This document shows, piece by piece, positions 20,488-30,145 of a stretch of DNA of 64,000 nt; position 1 is the first letter of the stretch, and every line of letters starts with the position of its first letter. The notes below the pieces were generated by a model, which was not told the DNA's origin, searched no databases, and saw only the letters and a list, made by a program, of their open reading frames with translations. Source of the DNA: Tardiphaga robiniae (GTDB lineage: Bacteria; Pseudomonadota; Alphaproteobacteria; Rhizobiales; Xanthobacteraceae); the NCBI RefSeq assembly GCF_013359755.1, contig NZ_JABMCJ010000083.1, forward strand, positions 124,001-188,000, in the 5' to 3' direction. Both the position numbers and the translations under genes were made by a program.

Positions 20488-22788
20488 TTACATGTCCACG
20501 GTCATCGACAGGAGATACGTACGCGGTGCTCCCAGGAAGAACGTTCCGAATGAGGCCACGCTGGACCAGTAATTCGCACCGGTCACATTCTGAACGTTCG
20601 CGCGGAAAACCGTCTTCCTGCCGTTGATTGCCGTCGTGTAACGGGTACCGAGATCGAGTCGCGTCCAGTCCGGAATCGGTTGCTTGTTCGCTGTATCGAC
20701 GAACTGCTTGCCCGTGTAGATGACTGCCCCATTCAAAGTGAGCCCCCTCACCCACGGGAGATCCCACTCGGCGCCAATATTGGCCTGTACGTTCGGAACG
20801 CCGATTGGCGTGTTACCCACGTTAGCCGCGACAGCGGTCTTCGTCAGGGTGCCATCCAGCAGCGACAAGCCTCCGAGGACACGGATATCGGGCATGAGTT
20901 CGCCATAGACGTTGAATTCGAGCCCACGGACTTGCTGTTCGGCGGTCGCCGCGAAGCGTCCGCCGGACAGCTCGCCGCTCGCCTTCGATATCTCGAAGGC
21001 GCTGAAGGTGGTGGCGAACCGACCGAAGTCCAGCTTGATGCCGGCCTCGTACTGCTTGGCGATGTAGGGCGAGAGTACTTCGCCGAAATTGGAAGCGGTC
21101 TGGGGCGCGACGTCGCCTCGGCTTAGACCTTCGATATAGTTCGCGTACAGAGAGACGTTGTCCCGGGGCCGGATGACGAGACCAACCACTGGGGTAGTCG
21201 CGCTCCTGTCGTAGGACGACGTGAGCGTTCCGACATTGGAGAGATAGTTGTTCGCCTCGATGCCCTGGCGCCGGACACCCAAAGTCAACAAGACACGCTC
21301 ATCGAGCACGGACAAGGTGTCAGCAATCGAGAGCCCCGTGAGTTCACTGTCCGAGAGCCGAGGGCGCTCGCTGATCTCGTTCGCGAACTGGGTCGGCGCC
21401 ACCGTCGGATTATAGATGTTCGACGTGACCAGACTGCCATTGGTGAGTCGCCGGTACAGCGCGTCATGATAGACCGAAGCCTGGAAGGCGACCGCGTGGT
21501 GGACGACGCCGGTATCGAAGCGGGCGCGGACGCCACCATCATATGTGGTTCGATCGATGCTAAGCCCGAAAAATTGAGGCGTTGCGGTCGTGTCACCGCT
21601 CGTATTGATGATCGTCGGAAGACCGAAGAATCGCTCGACGTTAGTCCGAGATCCGCCCACGTCGGCGAACAGCGTAACCTGATCGCTTACATCGTATTCG
21701 GTCCGCAGCAAGGCAGATTGATCGTTGATGTGCGACCATTCCCATGGTTGCGTCATGTTCAACCGACCATCCGGCGCCTTTGATACTTGCAGGCCGGGAG
21801 CCATGAGAAAGGGACGTGACGGAGCGTCGAACCGATCGGTCTGGGCGATGAGGTAGAGCCAGGACCTGAACCGTTCGCCCTGATAGTCAAGGGCCAGCGA
21901 TCCGACACCTGTCGTTTCGGACTGGCGGTCAATGGGCGTATCGCCGTCGCGCAGGCTGCCGTTGACGCGCACGCCCCATTCCTTGCTGTCACCGTAACGC
22001 CTCGCAATATCCCAGTGGCCACCGAACTGTGCGGCAGAACCGTAACTTGCGGTGAAGCGGGTCAAGTCCTCTCCCGCGCGCTTGGGCACGACATTGATGA
22101 CGCCGCCGACGCCGCCATTGGGCGCAATGCCCGAGAGCGCGGCTGAGGGGCCCTTGAGCACTTCGATGCGCTCGACGTAATCCGTGAAGATGCGGTATGT
22201 CGGCGCGATCCCATAAAGGCCCTCGAAGGCGAACTCACCGCTGTTGCCTTCGTTGACCGGGAAGCCGCGAATGTTGAAGGAATCGAGCACACCGCCCGTT
22301 GGGTGGGAACTGCGCACGGAAGGATCCAAGATCAAGGCATCCGCAGCCGTCGCCGCCTGCTGATCCCGGATGAACTTGTCCGTGTAACTCGTCATATTGA
22401 ACGGCGACTTCATCGTATCGGTGTTTCCGAGCAGTCCCAGCCGTCCGCCTTGAGCGACCTGGCCGCCTGCAAAGGCGGGCACGACACCCGGCTGCGACGG
22501 CCGCGATTGCGCCGCGACGATTTGCGTTTGCGGGGCGTCAGACACCGTGGCGCGCCGCGAAGTTGATCGGACCCCGGCGACATTTCGTTTGATTGGTGCG
22601 CGGCGGACCAACCGCTGCGTCGGAGCATCGACGGTCACAGGAGGAAGAGCGGTGGCGCCTTGCGGTGTTTGGGATTGAGCAGGCGATTCAAACCACGCCA
22701 CAAACGCCACGCCACCTAGTAGTGTCACGCCAAAGCGAGCCACCGTCCGAACCCCACCTGCAAGTCGCATTCCCAGAAAGTCCTTCAT
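20488..22788 (-). CDS. TonB-dependent siderophore receptor
   Basis: This outer-membrane beta-barrel receptor for a ferric siderophore is 766 residues from the ATG at 22788. A signal peptide (RTVARFGVTLLGGVAFVA, ending near SPAQSQ) is followed by a TonB-box-like ALPPVTVDAP, a variable linker, and the plug domain (SFNIRGFP, EVLKGPSAALSG, GGVINVVPKR). The long barrel ends in PRTYLLSMTVDM, without the usual terminal aromatic. It resembles the FhuE/FoxA/FpvA class. An ATG at 22770 is also possible. No adjacent iron-uptake ABC genes or sigma/anti-sigma pair are present, so it is an orphan receptor. A weak Irr-like motif lies in the upstream gap. Confidence 0.9.
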   Translation of the reverse strand: MKDFLGMRLAGGVRTVARFGVTLLGGVAFVAWFESPAQSQTPQGATALPPVTVDAPTQRLVRRAPIKRNVAGVRSTSRRATVSDAPQTQIVAAQSRPSQPGVVPAFAGGQVAQGGRLGLLGNTDTMKSPFNMTSYTDKFIRDQQAATAADALILDPSVRSSHPTGGVLDSFNIRGFPVNEGNSGEFAFEGLYGIAPTYRIFTDYVERIEVLKGPSAALSGIAPNGGVGGVINVVPKRAGEDLTRFTASYGSAAQFGGHWDIARRYGDSKEWGVRVNGSLRDGDTPIDRQSETTGVGSLALDYQGERFRSWLYLIAQTDRFDAPSRPFLMAPGLQVSKAPDGRLNMTQPWEWSHINDQSALLRTEYDVSDQVTLFADVGGSRTNVERFFGLPTIINTSGDTTATPQFFGLSIDRTTYDGGVRARFDTGVVHHAVAFQASVYHDALYRRLTNGSLVTSNIYNPTVAPTQFANEISERPRLSDSELTGLSIADTLSVLDERVLLTLGVRRQGIEANNYLSNVGTLTSSYDRSATTPVVGLVIRPRDNVSLYANYIEGLSRGDVAPQTASNFGEVLSPYIAKQYEAGIKLDFGRFATTFSAFEISKASGELSGGRFAATAEQQVRGLEFNVYGELMPDIRVLGGLSLLDGTLTKTAVAANVGNTPIGVPNVQANIGAEWDLPWVRGLTLNGAVIYTGKQFVDTANKQPIPDWTRLDLGTRYTTAINGRKTVFRANVQNVTGANYWSSVASFGTFFLGAPRTYLLSMTVDM

Positions 22789-23464
22789 CAACAGCACGTC
22801 GGCCGACGCGAAATGGTTCCGCACGTGGCCTGCAACGACCATAGCTCCGAGATCCGCTCTCCGCGTCCGAGCAGGGCCGACACTCAACGTGAATCATTTT
22901 CTCCGCAGAATCGCATTCCGCGTTAGCCGCCTGTGCCTCATCGGCAACGTCCGATTGCTCGTGATCTGCAGCGCTTCACTAGAGAGACGCCATCGTCACC
23001 GCAACGCTAATGCACGCGCTGCGATTTAGAATGCCTCGATCATCGACGAATCGAGTCAGTTGAAATCGTGTCTGGAAAGATTCCAAAGGTGCTTTGAAAG
23101 ACTCAAAATCAGTGCCGTTGAAATTTGGCAGGAAGATAGACGCAGCGCTCTCGTCAGCGAGCCATGCTTTTCCTGGACGCGGCAACGTAATAGGCTGCGC
23201 TTTTCTGGAACGCTCCAGACATCGTCACGGCCGACTGTTGCGCGCAACCATTTCGTTCCTGTCGCTGTCATTACGACGACAATCTGCAGCAGCTCAAGAT
23301 GCGCAAATCAAAGGGAACGTGAAGAGCTCTGGCGATGGTTCGATGGGCCGCCGTCGTCTACTAATATGGTCGCCCTGTTTTCATAGCGGCGAGCAGCCTG
23401 ACTGGCGCCGCGGCCCGTGCAGAGAAATCGACTTTCGATGTCGTTCGTGGAGCCGAACTACAGC
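22789..23464. other. Long intergenic region upstream of the siderophore receptor
   Basis: These 676 bases hold no convincing gene; the open frames translate to biased, unfamiliar sequence. Base composition is more AT-rich than the flanks around 23.0-23.1 kb. A palindrome TCTGGAA-AGA-TTCCAAA at 23071-23087 and a TTTAGAA half-site at 23025 resemble the rhizobial iron control element (TTTAGAA-N3-TTCTAAA). They may serve the receptor gene, but lie about 240-300 bases from its start. Confidence 0.4.
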
Positions 23465-24733
23465 TCAGTCCTTGTATTCATACAACAAGCGGGCGCGGAT
23501 CGTACCTTCCAGCGCCCGAATATCTGCCAGCACCCGCTCGCTATCCGCCGCCGATGCATCGGCATCGAGAACGACATAGCCGATGTCGTTGTTGGTCTCG
23601 TAATATTGCGCGGCAATGTTGACTGCGTGGCGCGCCAGCACCTCGTTCAGCCGTCCCAGCATACCCGGAACGTTGCGCTGGACCTGGATGAATCGGGTAC
23701 CTGACGGACGCGCCGGCAGTTGCACCTGCGGGAAGTTCACCGTGCCCATAGTCGACCCGCTGTCGCTGTAGTCGATCAGTTTACGTGCGACTTCCGCACC
23801 GATGCGCTCCTGAGCTTCTTCGGTGGAGCCGCCGACATGCGGCGTCAGGATGACGTTCTCCAGACCCTGCAGCGGGGTCACGAAGCGCTCCTGATTGGAG
23901 CTGGGCTCGACGGGGAATACGTCGACGGCCGCACCGCGCAATTTGCCCTGGCGCAGTGCATCGGCCAGCGCATCGAGATCGACCACGGTGCCGCGGCTGT
24001 TGTTGATGAAATAGGCGCCGTCCTTCATGGCGGCGAATTCGTCGCGACCGATCATCCCCTGCGTGGCCGGGGTTTCCGGCACATGCATGCTGACCACATC
24101 GCTCTGCGCCAGCAGTTCCTGCAGGCTTCCGACAGGTTCGGTGTTGCCGTGACGCAATCGATCGGTGTGATCGTAGAAGATCACGCGCATGCCCAGCGCT
24201 TCCGCCAGGTTCGAGAGCTGCGAGCCGATGCTGCCGTAACCGACGATGCCGAGCGTCTTACCGCGCACTTCATAGCTGTTATTGGCCGATTTCTCCCAAC
24301 CGCCTTCATGCGCCAGGTTGGAGCGCGAGATGATCCGGCGGAACAGCATGACGATCTCGCCGATCACCAGTTCGGCAACCGAGCGCGTATTCGAGAACGG
24401 CGCGTTGAACACGGGAATGCCGCTGCGGCGCGCCGCGTCGATATCCACCTGATTGGTGCCAACGCTGAAGCAGCCGATCGCGATCAGCCGGTCCGCGGCA
24501 TCGAGCACGTCCTGGGTGATCTGCGTGCGCGACCGGATACCGAGAATGTGTACGCCCTTGAGTGCTTCCTTCAGCTCATTGCCACCGAGCGCCTTGGAGA
24601 GCCGCGTCACGCTCGAATAGCCCGCCGCCTCGATCAGCTCGACCGCGCTGTCGTTCACGCCTTCGAGCAGAAGGATTTTGATCTTGTCTTTCGGGAGGGA
24701 AAGCTGCGGCAAAGGCAGGCTGTTCATGGTCAC
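23465..24733 (-). CDS. serA: D-3-phosphoglycerate dehydrogenase (short, ACT-domain type)
   Basis: It oxidises 3-phosphoglycerate, the first step of serine synthesis. The 422-residue length matches the E. coli-type enzyme. The substrate domain ends at about residue 105. The NAD motif is GIVGYGSIGSQL near residue 161. Catalytic Arg, Glu and His lie in NNSRGTVVD, DVFPVEP and TPHVGGST. A C-terminal ACT domain (FIQVQRNVPGML onward, about 345-422) suggests serine feedback. The GTG at 24733 lies 10 bases after AAGGA; the ATG at 24727 is an alternative. The E. coli form can also reduce 2-oxoglutarate; whether this one does is unknown. Confidence 0.93.
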   Translation of the reverse strand: MTMNSLPLPQLSLPKDKIKILLLEGVNDSAVELIEAAGYSSVTRLSKALGGNELKEALKGVHILGIRSRTQITQDVLDAADRLIAIGCFSVGTNQVDIDAARRSGIPVFNAPFSNTRSVAELVIGEIVMLFRRIISRSNLAHEGGWEKSANNSYEVRGKTLGIVGYGSIGSQLSNLAEALGMRVIFYDHTDRLRHGNTEPVGSLQELLAQSDVVSMHVPETPATQGMIGRDEFAAMKDGAYFINNSRGTVVDLDALADALRQGKLRGAAVDVFPVEPSSNQERFVTPLQGLENVILTPHVGGSTEEAQERIGAEVARKLIDYSDSGSTMGTVNFPQVQLPARPSGTRFIQVQRNVPGMLGRLNEVLARHAVNIAAQYYETNNDIGYVVLDADASAADSERVLADIRALEGTIRARLLYEYKD

Positions 24734-24932
24734 GGTCGCGGAGTCCTTTGAGCAATGAATGAGATAGAAACCACGCTGGAGCGGTAAAGCCCCGGTTGGT
24801 CCGGCTCACATCGTCTGGTTTGGTTTGGCGCCTGTTTAACGTCACCGCACCGATCTTGCTACGGGTATCTAACCCATTGAAATCACTTATCTCTGATCCA
24901 AGGTCATAGAGAAGCCGGCTCGGGACCGCGCT

Positions 24933-26303
24933 GTGGCCTGCGAGAATCTGGAGCAGCCTGCGCGCCCGCGCGCTCCCTCGGGGAACGGAACAGGACCCGG
25001 GAAATTGTCACGTGACTTCAGTACGAGGCGCGGACAGCGCCTTCCTTCCCCAGCCTCAAGGTGCCCCATTTCCGATCTCGATCCCGATACCACCGAGCAT
25101 GCTGATTTGCGCGGCGGACATTCGCCGTGGTTTGCCGGCCTGCAGCATGCCCCCCGTCAGCCCCTCACCGAAGACATCACATGCGATGCCCTGATCGTCG
25201 GCGGCGGCATCACCGGCGCCCTGATGGCCGAGCAACTGACGCGGCAGGGACTGGATGTGGTGATCGTCGATCGCGAATTGCCTGGGCGCGGCAGTACAGT
25301 AGCGAGCACGTCGATGCTGCTGTGGGAGATCGATCGATCGCTGCAGGAGCTGACACATCTCTATGGCTATGAGCGCGCCGCGCGTGCCTATCGCGCCAGC
25401 TATGACGCCGTCCATGGATTGAAGGCGCTGGTCCGGACGCTCGACCTGCGATGCGACATGCGCGCGAAGGACTCGCTCTATCTTGCCGCAGGCGAGAGTG
25501 CCAAAGGGCTGATCGAGGAACACGCGCTTCGCGCGCGCGCCGGTCTGCCCGGCACACTCCTCGATCACAAGACCCTCCTGTCCGAATACGACATTGCCCG
25601 GGCCGGTGCCATCATCTCGCCGGACTCGGCAGATTCCGATCCGTTGCAACTGGCACTGGGGCTGCTGAATGTCGCGACGGCGCGCGGCGCGCGATTATTC
25701 GAGGCGGAGACGACCGCGTTCGACTCCGCAGGCCACGCCGTCGGCGTTCAATTGACTGACGGCCACACCATCGAGGCCCGCCACGTCGTGCTGGCCACCG
25801 GCTATGTGATGCCCGATATCGTGCACACAACGGTACAGAAACCCTCTTCGAGCTGGGCGATCGCGACGAAGCCGCAGCCGGACAGACTCTGGCGCGACGG
25901 CGTGCTGATCTGGGAAGACAGCAAGGATTATCTCTACGCCCGAACCACCGCATCCGGCCGCATCATCATCGGCGGCGAAGACAGCGACGAGATCATCGAT
26001 CCTGATGCACGCGATGCCCTGATCCCTGCCAAGGCACGAGCGCTGAAGGAGAAGCTCGCATCACTCTGGCCACGCGCCGAACTTGCCATCGACTATCGCT
26101 GGGCCGGTACTTTCGACACCACGCGCGATGGCCTGCCCCTGATCGGCCCTGTCCCCGGCCATCCGCATCTCTATGCCGCCTATGGTTATGGCGGGAACGG
26201 CATCACCTTCAGTTATCTCGCAGCGCAACTGATCGGCGGGATGATCGCGGGCAAACGCTCGCCATTGCTAGATGACTTCGCGCTGCAGCGCGATATCGCC
26301 TGA
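24933..26303 (+). CDS. FAD-dependent oxidoreductase (DAO family)
   Basis: This D-amino-acid-oxidase-fold flavoprotein probably oxidises an amino acid or amine. The FAD motif is ALIVGGGITGALMAEQL, followed by VIVDRELPGRGSTVAS. The C-terminal part has GTFDTTRDGLPLIGPV and YGYGGNGITFS, typical of glycine-oxidase/DadA-like relatives of the YurR group. The start is uncertain: the first in-frame start is GTG at 24933, giving 456 residues. Recognisable sequence begins only around ISDLDPDTTEHADLR (codon at 25069), where AAGGTGCCCC precedes an ATT codon, and no ATG, GTG or TTG is conveniently placed there. No partner genes are evident. Confidence 0.82.
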   Translation: MACENLEQPARPRAPSGNGTGPGKLSRDFSTRRGQRLPSPASRCPISDLDPDTTEHADLRGGHSPWFAGLQHAPRQPLTEDITCDALIVGGGITGALMAEQLTRQGLDVVIVDRELPGRGSTVASTSMLLWEIDRSLQELTHLYGYERAARAYRASYDAVHGLKALVRTLDLRCDMRAKDSLYLAAGESAKGLIEEHALRARAGLPGTLLDHKTLLSEYDIARAGAIISPDSADSDPLQLALGLLNVATARGARLFEAETTAFDSAGHAVGVQLTDGHTIEARHVVLATGYVMPDIVHTTVQKPSSSWAIATKPQPDRLWRDGVLIWEDSKDYLYARTTASGRIIIGGEDSDEIIDPDARDALIPAKARALKEKLASLWPRAELAIDYRWAGTFDTTRDGLPLIGPVPGHPHLYAAYGYGGNGITFSYLAAQLIGGMIAGKRSPLLDDFALQRDIA

Positions 26304-26393
26304 AACTTAGCGCGCTCGACTCGGCGAATTCAGCTATCCCCATGTGATCAAAACGCAGGCGGCGAACGCCCCGTTTTGCGTCAGCGACACTGA

Positions 26394-26427
26394 TTGACTT
26401 CCAAAAGACGATTGTTAGCATACAAGT
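26394..26427 (+). promoter_or_regulatory. Promoter with operator-like palindrome ahead of the Mo hydroxylase operon
   Basis: A TTGACT (26394-26399) and TAGCAT (26416-26421) with a 16-base spacer look like a housekeeping promoter. The -10 hexamer overlaps TTAGCATACAAGT (26415-26427), which matches the island's shared TTTGCNTACAAAC motif at 9 of the 12 specified positions. A repressor bound there would block the promoter. Confidence 0.5.
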
Positions 26428-26460
26428 GAATTTTGGCCCTCCTGCCCGGGGTTTTTCCAT

Positions 26461-27318
26461 ATGAAGCCGGCGCCGTTCACGCGACACGTCCCACGCACCG
26501 TGGATGAAGTTGTGAGTGCATTGGCCGAGTTTGCGCCGCTCGATGGCCGCATTCTGGCGGGCGGCCAGAGCCTGGTGCCGATCATGGCGTTCCGCATGGC
26601 GCGGCCAGCACACTTGATCGATATCAATGAGGTCGAAGGGCTCGACCGCCTCGCTGTCGACGGCGACTATCTCTCGATTGGCGCGCGGGTGCGCCACGGC
26701 GCATTCCACAAGCCTGTCATCGACGGTCCGCTCGGTAAGCTCCTCGCTTTCGTGGTCAGCCACATCGCGCATTATCCAATCCGCATGCGCGGCACGTTTT
26801 GTGGCAGCCTCGCCCATGCCGACCCTGCATCGGAATGGTGCCTCGTCGCGGCAACACTGGACGCCAGTCTGGTGGTGAAGAGCGTGCGTGGCGAACGCAT
26901 CGTGCCGGTCACCGATTTCCTCGAAGGCATCATGTCGACGTCGCTGGCCGAGGATGAGTTCCTCGCCGAAGCGCGGTTGCCGCTGCTACCCGACGATACC
27001 AAATTCGGCTTCTATGAATTCAGCCGCCGTGCCGGCGATTTTGCAATGTCGGCAGCGCTCGTCACCTATCGCCTTGTTGATGGCGTGATCGCCGATGCAC
27101 ATGTCGGCATCGGCGGTGCCGAGGATCGTGCGCGACGCATTCTCGAAGCCGAAGATGTCTTGAACGGTAACGCTCCCTCGCCGGACCTGTTCGTCGCCGC
27201 CGGTGAAGCCGCAGCGAATGCAATCGAACCGCTGGAGGATATTCAGACCACGGCCGAATATCGCTGCGATCTGGTCCGCGCCGTGACGCGCCGCGCGCTG
27301 GAGCGGTCATTGCTATGA
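26461..27318 (+). CDS. Mo hydroxylase FAD subunit (CoxM/CutM-like)
   Basis: This is the medium, FAD-binding subunit of a xanthine-oxidase-family molybdenum hydroxylase, 285 residues. The FAD-binding signatures are ILAGGQSLVP near residue 36 and RGTFCGSLAHADPASE near 111, the CoxM-type TIGG-like loop. A C-terminal CO-dehydrogenase flavoprotein domain follows (residues 175-280). It passes electrons from the iron-sulfur subunit to the acceptor. It is the first gene of a four-gene operon with ATGA/GTGA overlaps throughout. Substrate is not shown by this subunit. Confidence 0.93.
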   Translation: MKPAPFTRHVPRTVDEVVSALAEFAPLDGRILAGGQSLVPIMAFRMARPAHLIDINEVEGLDRLAVDGDYLSIGARVRHGAFHKPVIDGPLGKLLAFVVSHIAHYPIRMRGTFCGSLAHADPASEWCLVAATLDASLVVKSVRGERIVPVTDFLEGIMSTSLAEDEFLAEARLPLLPDDTKFGFYEFSRRAGDFAMSAALVTYRLVDGVIADAHVGIGGAEDRARRILEAEDVLNGNAPSPDLFVAAGEAAANAIEPLEDIQTTAEYRCDLVRAVTRRALERSLL

Positions 27319-29669
27319 CGGTCCATACCAAGGGCTCCGGTACGACCTGGGTCGGGCGTTCGATCCGCAGACTCGAGGATCCCGCCCTCGTCACCGGCCG
27401 CGGCCGCTTCACGGCGGATATGCCGGCCACACACTGGGTGCGCTTCGTCCGCAGCAGCGTGGCTGCCGGAACGATCGAGAACATCACGGCACCGGAGCGC
27501 GCAGGCATCGTCACGGCCAAGGACCTCGCAAAGCTGAAGCCGATCCGGCCGATGCTGAGCAAGTTCAACTATGTCGCCGTGGGTCAGCCGATCCTTGCCG
27601 ATGGCGTGGTGCGGTTCACAGGAGAGTCCATCGCGGCCGTCTACGCGCCGAGCAAGGATCAGGCGGAGGACATTGCCGATCAGGTCGAGGTCGAGATATC
27701 CGAAGGCGCACCGCTGATCGATGCGATGGATGCGCTCGCCGAAGGTGCTCCGCTGGTTCACGCCGACACCAAGCACAACGTGATCGTCGAGGGTCGCATC
27801 GCGACACCCGGCTTCGAGGATGTTTGGAAGACCGCACACAAGGTGCTGCACGTTGAAGCGCGCTCGCATCGTCAGAATGCGACGCCGATGGAAACCCGCG
27901 CAGGTCATGCCGCCTATGACGGATCGACCGGCCGCGTGACGCTGACCTGCACCACGCAGATGCCGCATCTGACACGCACGGCGGTGTGCGATATCCTCGG
28001 TATTCCCGAATCCGATCTGCGCGTCGTCGCTCCCGATGTCGGTGGCGGCTTCGGCCAAAAGATGTCGCTGGCGCCGGAATATGTGCTGCTGGTCTGGCTG
28101 GCGCGCAAATTGCGCAGCTCCGTGGCCTGGACCGAGGATCGCCGCGAAAACCTGATTGCGAGCTTTCACAGCCGCGATCAACACGTCCAGCTCGAAGGCG
28201 CATTCGACAAGAGCGGAAAGCTGCTCGCTTTGCGCGGCGACATTGTCGCCAATATCGGCGCCTATTCCTGTTTCCCGACGACCTGCGGCGTCGAGCCCTT
28301 GATGGCACTGGCCGAGCTCCCCGGCCCCTATGACGTCCGCGCCTATGACTGTCGCTCGCGCGGCGTGATGACCAATACCTGTCCGATGGCGCCCTATCGC
28401 GGCGTCTCGCGGCCGGTCATCACCTTCGTGCTCGAACGCTTGATGGACAAGGCTGCCGCAGCCTTCGGCATAGAGCCGACCGAACTACGCCGCCGCAATC
28501 TGATCGACAAGTTCCCTTACACGTCGGCGACCGGGCTCGTCTTCGATGACGGTAGCTACAAGGAAACCATGGAGATGGCCATCAAGGCCATCGACCTCGA
28601 CGCATTCCGCAAGCGCCAGAAGATCGCGCGCGATGCCGGCCGCTATCTCGGTATCGGCTTTGCCACCTTCTCCGAGCGTACTGGCTATGGCAGCCCGGCT
28701 TTCGCGGCACGCGGGATGGAGATCACTCCGGGCTTCGAGACCGTGTATCTGACCATCGATCCCTCGGGCTTCGTCGAAGCGCGGATCGGCTCGTCGCCGC
28801 ATGGCCAGGGACTGCGCACATCACTGGCGCAGATCATCGCCGACGAGATCGGCATCGATCCGGAATTCATCAAGGTGGTTCACGGCGACACAGACCGCTC
28901 GCCCTATGGCTGGGGCACATTCGCCAGCCGCTCGCTGGTGCTCTCGGGCGGCGCCAGCTTGCTTGCGGCGCAGAAGATCCGCGCCAAACTGCTGAAGATG
29001 GCGAGCCATTTCCTTGAAGCAGCGCCCGAAGACATCACGCTGCAGTCCGGCTCGGCGCATGTCATCGGCACCGATCGCTCCGTCACCATCGCGTCGATGG
29101 CGCGTGCGGCCTATCACCAGACCCACATCTTCAAGGGCGAGATCGAACCGGGTCTCACCGAAACCGGCACTTACGATCCATCCGGAACCTTCTCCAATGC
29201 CTGCCATGTCGCCATCGTCGAGGTCGATATCGAGACTGGCCGCGTCGAGATGGAGAAATTTCTGGTCGTAGAGGATGCCGGGCTGATCATCAATCCGATG
29301 ATCGCCGACGGCCAAGTCCATGGCGGCGTCGCGCAGGGCATCGGCAACGCGCTGCTGGAAGAGATCATCTATGACGAGACCGGAAACATCCTGACCAGCA
29401 CGCTGGCGGATTTCCTGCCGCCGACGACACACGAAATTCCCGAGATCGAGCTGCATCACGTCGAGACCCTGACCGGCAATTCGATCACCAAAGCCAAGGG
29501 CCTCGGCGAAGGCGGCGCCATCGGCGCGCCGGCAGCGGTGATCTCCGCAATCAACGATGCGCTGTCGCCATTCGGAATCTCCATCGACGAAATGCCGGCA
29601 ACGCCGCAGCGCATTCGTGCGGCCCTGCGCAGCAGCGGAAAATTGCCAAGCAACGGAAAACTTGCATGA
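27315..29669 (+). CDS. Mo hydroxylase large subunit, copy 1 (CoxL-like)
   Basis: This is a molybdopterin-binding catalytic subunit, 784 residues, of the xanthine-oxidase family. It has the aldehyde-oxidase a/b hammerhead domain (about 20-130) and the Mo-binding domains after it. VGGGFGQKM near residue 240 is a cofactor loop. The active-site loop reads PYRGVSR (Tyr361-Arg366), not the AYRCSFR of true form I CO dehydrogenase, so it is not a CO dehydrogenase. The catalytic base is probably Glu732 in GLGEGGAIG. The start overlaps the FAD subunit stop in ATGA. A second full-length large subunit follows the iron-sulfur subunit. The substrate is likely aromatic, heterocyclic or an aldehyde. Confidence 0.92.
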   Translation: MTVHTKGSGTTWVGRSIRRLEDPALVTGRGRFTADMPATHWVRFVRSSVAAGTIENITAPERAGIVTAKDLAKLKPIRPMLSKFNYVAVGQPILADGVVRFTGESIAAVYAPSKDQAEDIADQVEVEISEGAPLIDAMDALAEGAPLVHADTKHNVIVEGRIATPGFEDVWKTAHKVLHVEARSHRQNATPMETRAGHAAYDGSTGRVTLTCTTQMPHLTRTAVCDILGIPESDLRVVAPDVGGGFGQKMSLAPEYVLLVWLARKLRSSVAWTEDRRENLIASFHSRDQHVQLEGAFDKSGKLLALRGDIVANIGAYSCFPTTCGVEPLMALAELPGPYDVRAYDCRSRGVMTNTCPMAPYRGVSRPVITFVLERLMDKAAAAFGIEPTELRRRNLIDKFPYTSATGLVFDDGSYKETMEMAIKAIDLDAFRKRQKIARDAGRYLGIGFATFSERTGYGSPAFAARGMEITPGFETVYLTIDPSGFVEARIGSSPHGQGLRTSLAQIIADEIGIDPEFIKVVHGDTDRSPYGWGTFASRSLVLSGGASLLAAQKIRAKLLKMASHFLEAAPEDITLQSGSAHVIGTDRSVTIASMARAAYHQTHIFKGEIEPGLTETGTYDPSGTFSNACHVAIVEVDIETGRVEMEKFLVVEDAGLIINPMIADGQVHGGVAQGIGNALLEEIIYDETGNILTSTLADFLPPTTHEIPEIELHHVETLTGNSITKAKGLGEGGAIGAPAAVISAINDALSPFGISIDEMPATPQRIRAALRSSGKLPSNGKLA

Positions 29670-30145
29670 GCGACAAGACCGACATCACCCTCATCATCAA
29701 CGGCCAGTCCCACGCCATTCGCGTGGAGTCGCGCCGGACCCTCGCCGACGCGATCCGCGAGGATTGCGGTCAAACGGGTACGCATATCGGCTGTGAGCAC
29801 GGCGTGTGCGGCGCGTGCACCGTGCTCGTGAATGGCGAGCCCGTGCGCGCGTGCCTGATGTTCGCGCAGCAGGCGGACGGCAAGCAGATCCGCACCGTCG
29901 AAGGCCTCGCCAATGGCGACGAGATGCACCCGATGCAGCGCGCCTTCATGGAGAACCACGGCCTGCAATGCGGTTTCTGCACACCCGGCTTCCTGATGCT
30001 CGCCGTCGGCGTGCTGGAGCGCGAGCCGGATATTTCCGACCGTGATCTGGTCGACGTGCTGTCGTCGAACCTGTGCCGCTGCACCGGCTATCAGAACATC
30101 ATCAAGGCGGTCCGCGCCGCCGCGGTGGAGATGCGCCAGTCGTGA
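29666..30145 (+). CDS. Mo hydroxylase [2Fe-2S] subunit (CoxS-like)
   Basis: This small iron-sulfur subunit, 159 residues, binds two [2Fe-2S] clusters. The plant-ferredoxin-like site is CEHGVCGAC followed by a fourth Cys in RACLMF (residues 44-70). The second site is CGFCTPG with LCRCTGYQN (about 107-147). It relays electrons from the Mo site to the FAD subunit. It overlaps both neighbours by 4 bases and is the only iron-sulfur subunit for the two large subunits in the operon. Confidence 0.95.
   Translation: MSDKTDITLIINGQSHAIRVESRRTLADAIREDCGQTGTHIGCEHGVCGACTVLVNGEPVRACLMFAQQADGKQIRTVEGLANGDEMHPMQRAFMENHGLQCGFCTPGFLMLAVGVLEREPDISDRDLVDVLSSNLCRCTGYQNIIKAVRAAAVEMRQS

Noticed and set aside
22789-23464. 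A decayed gene in the gap between the receptor and serA
   Set aside because: Translations in all frames show no family motif, so I describe the gap only as noncoding.
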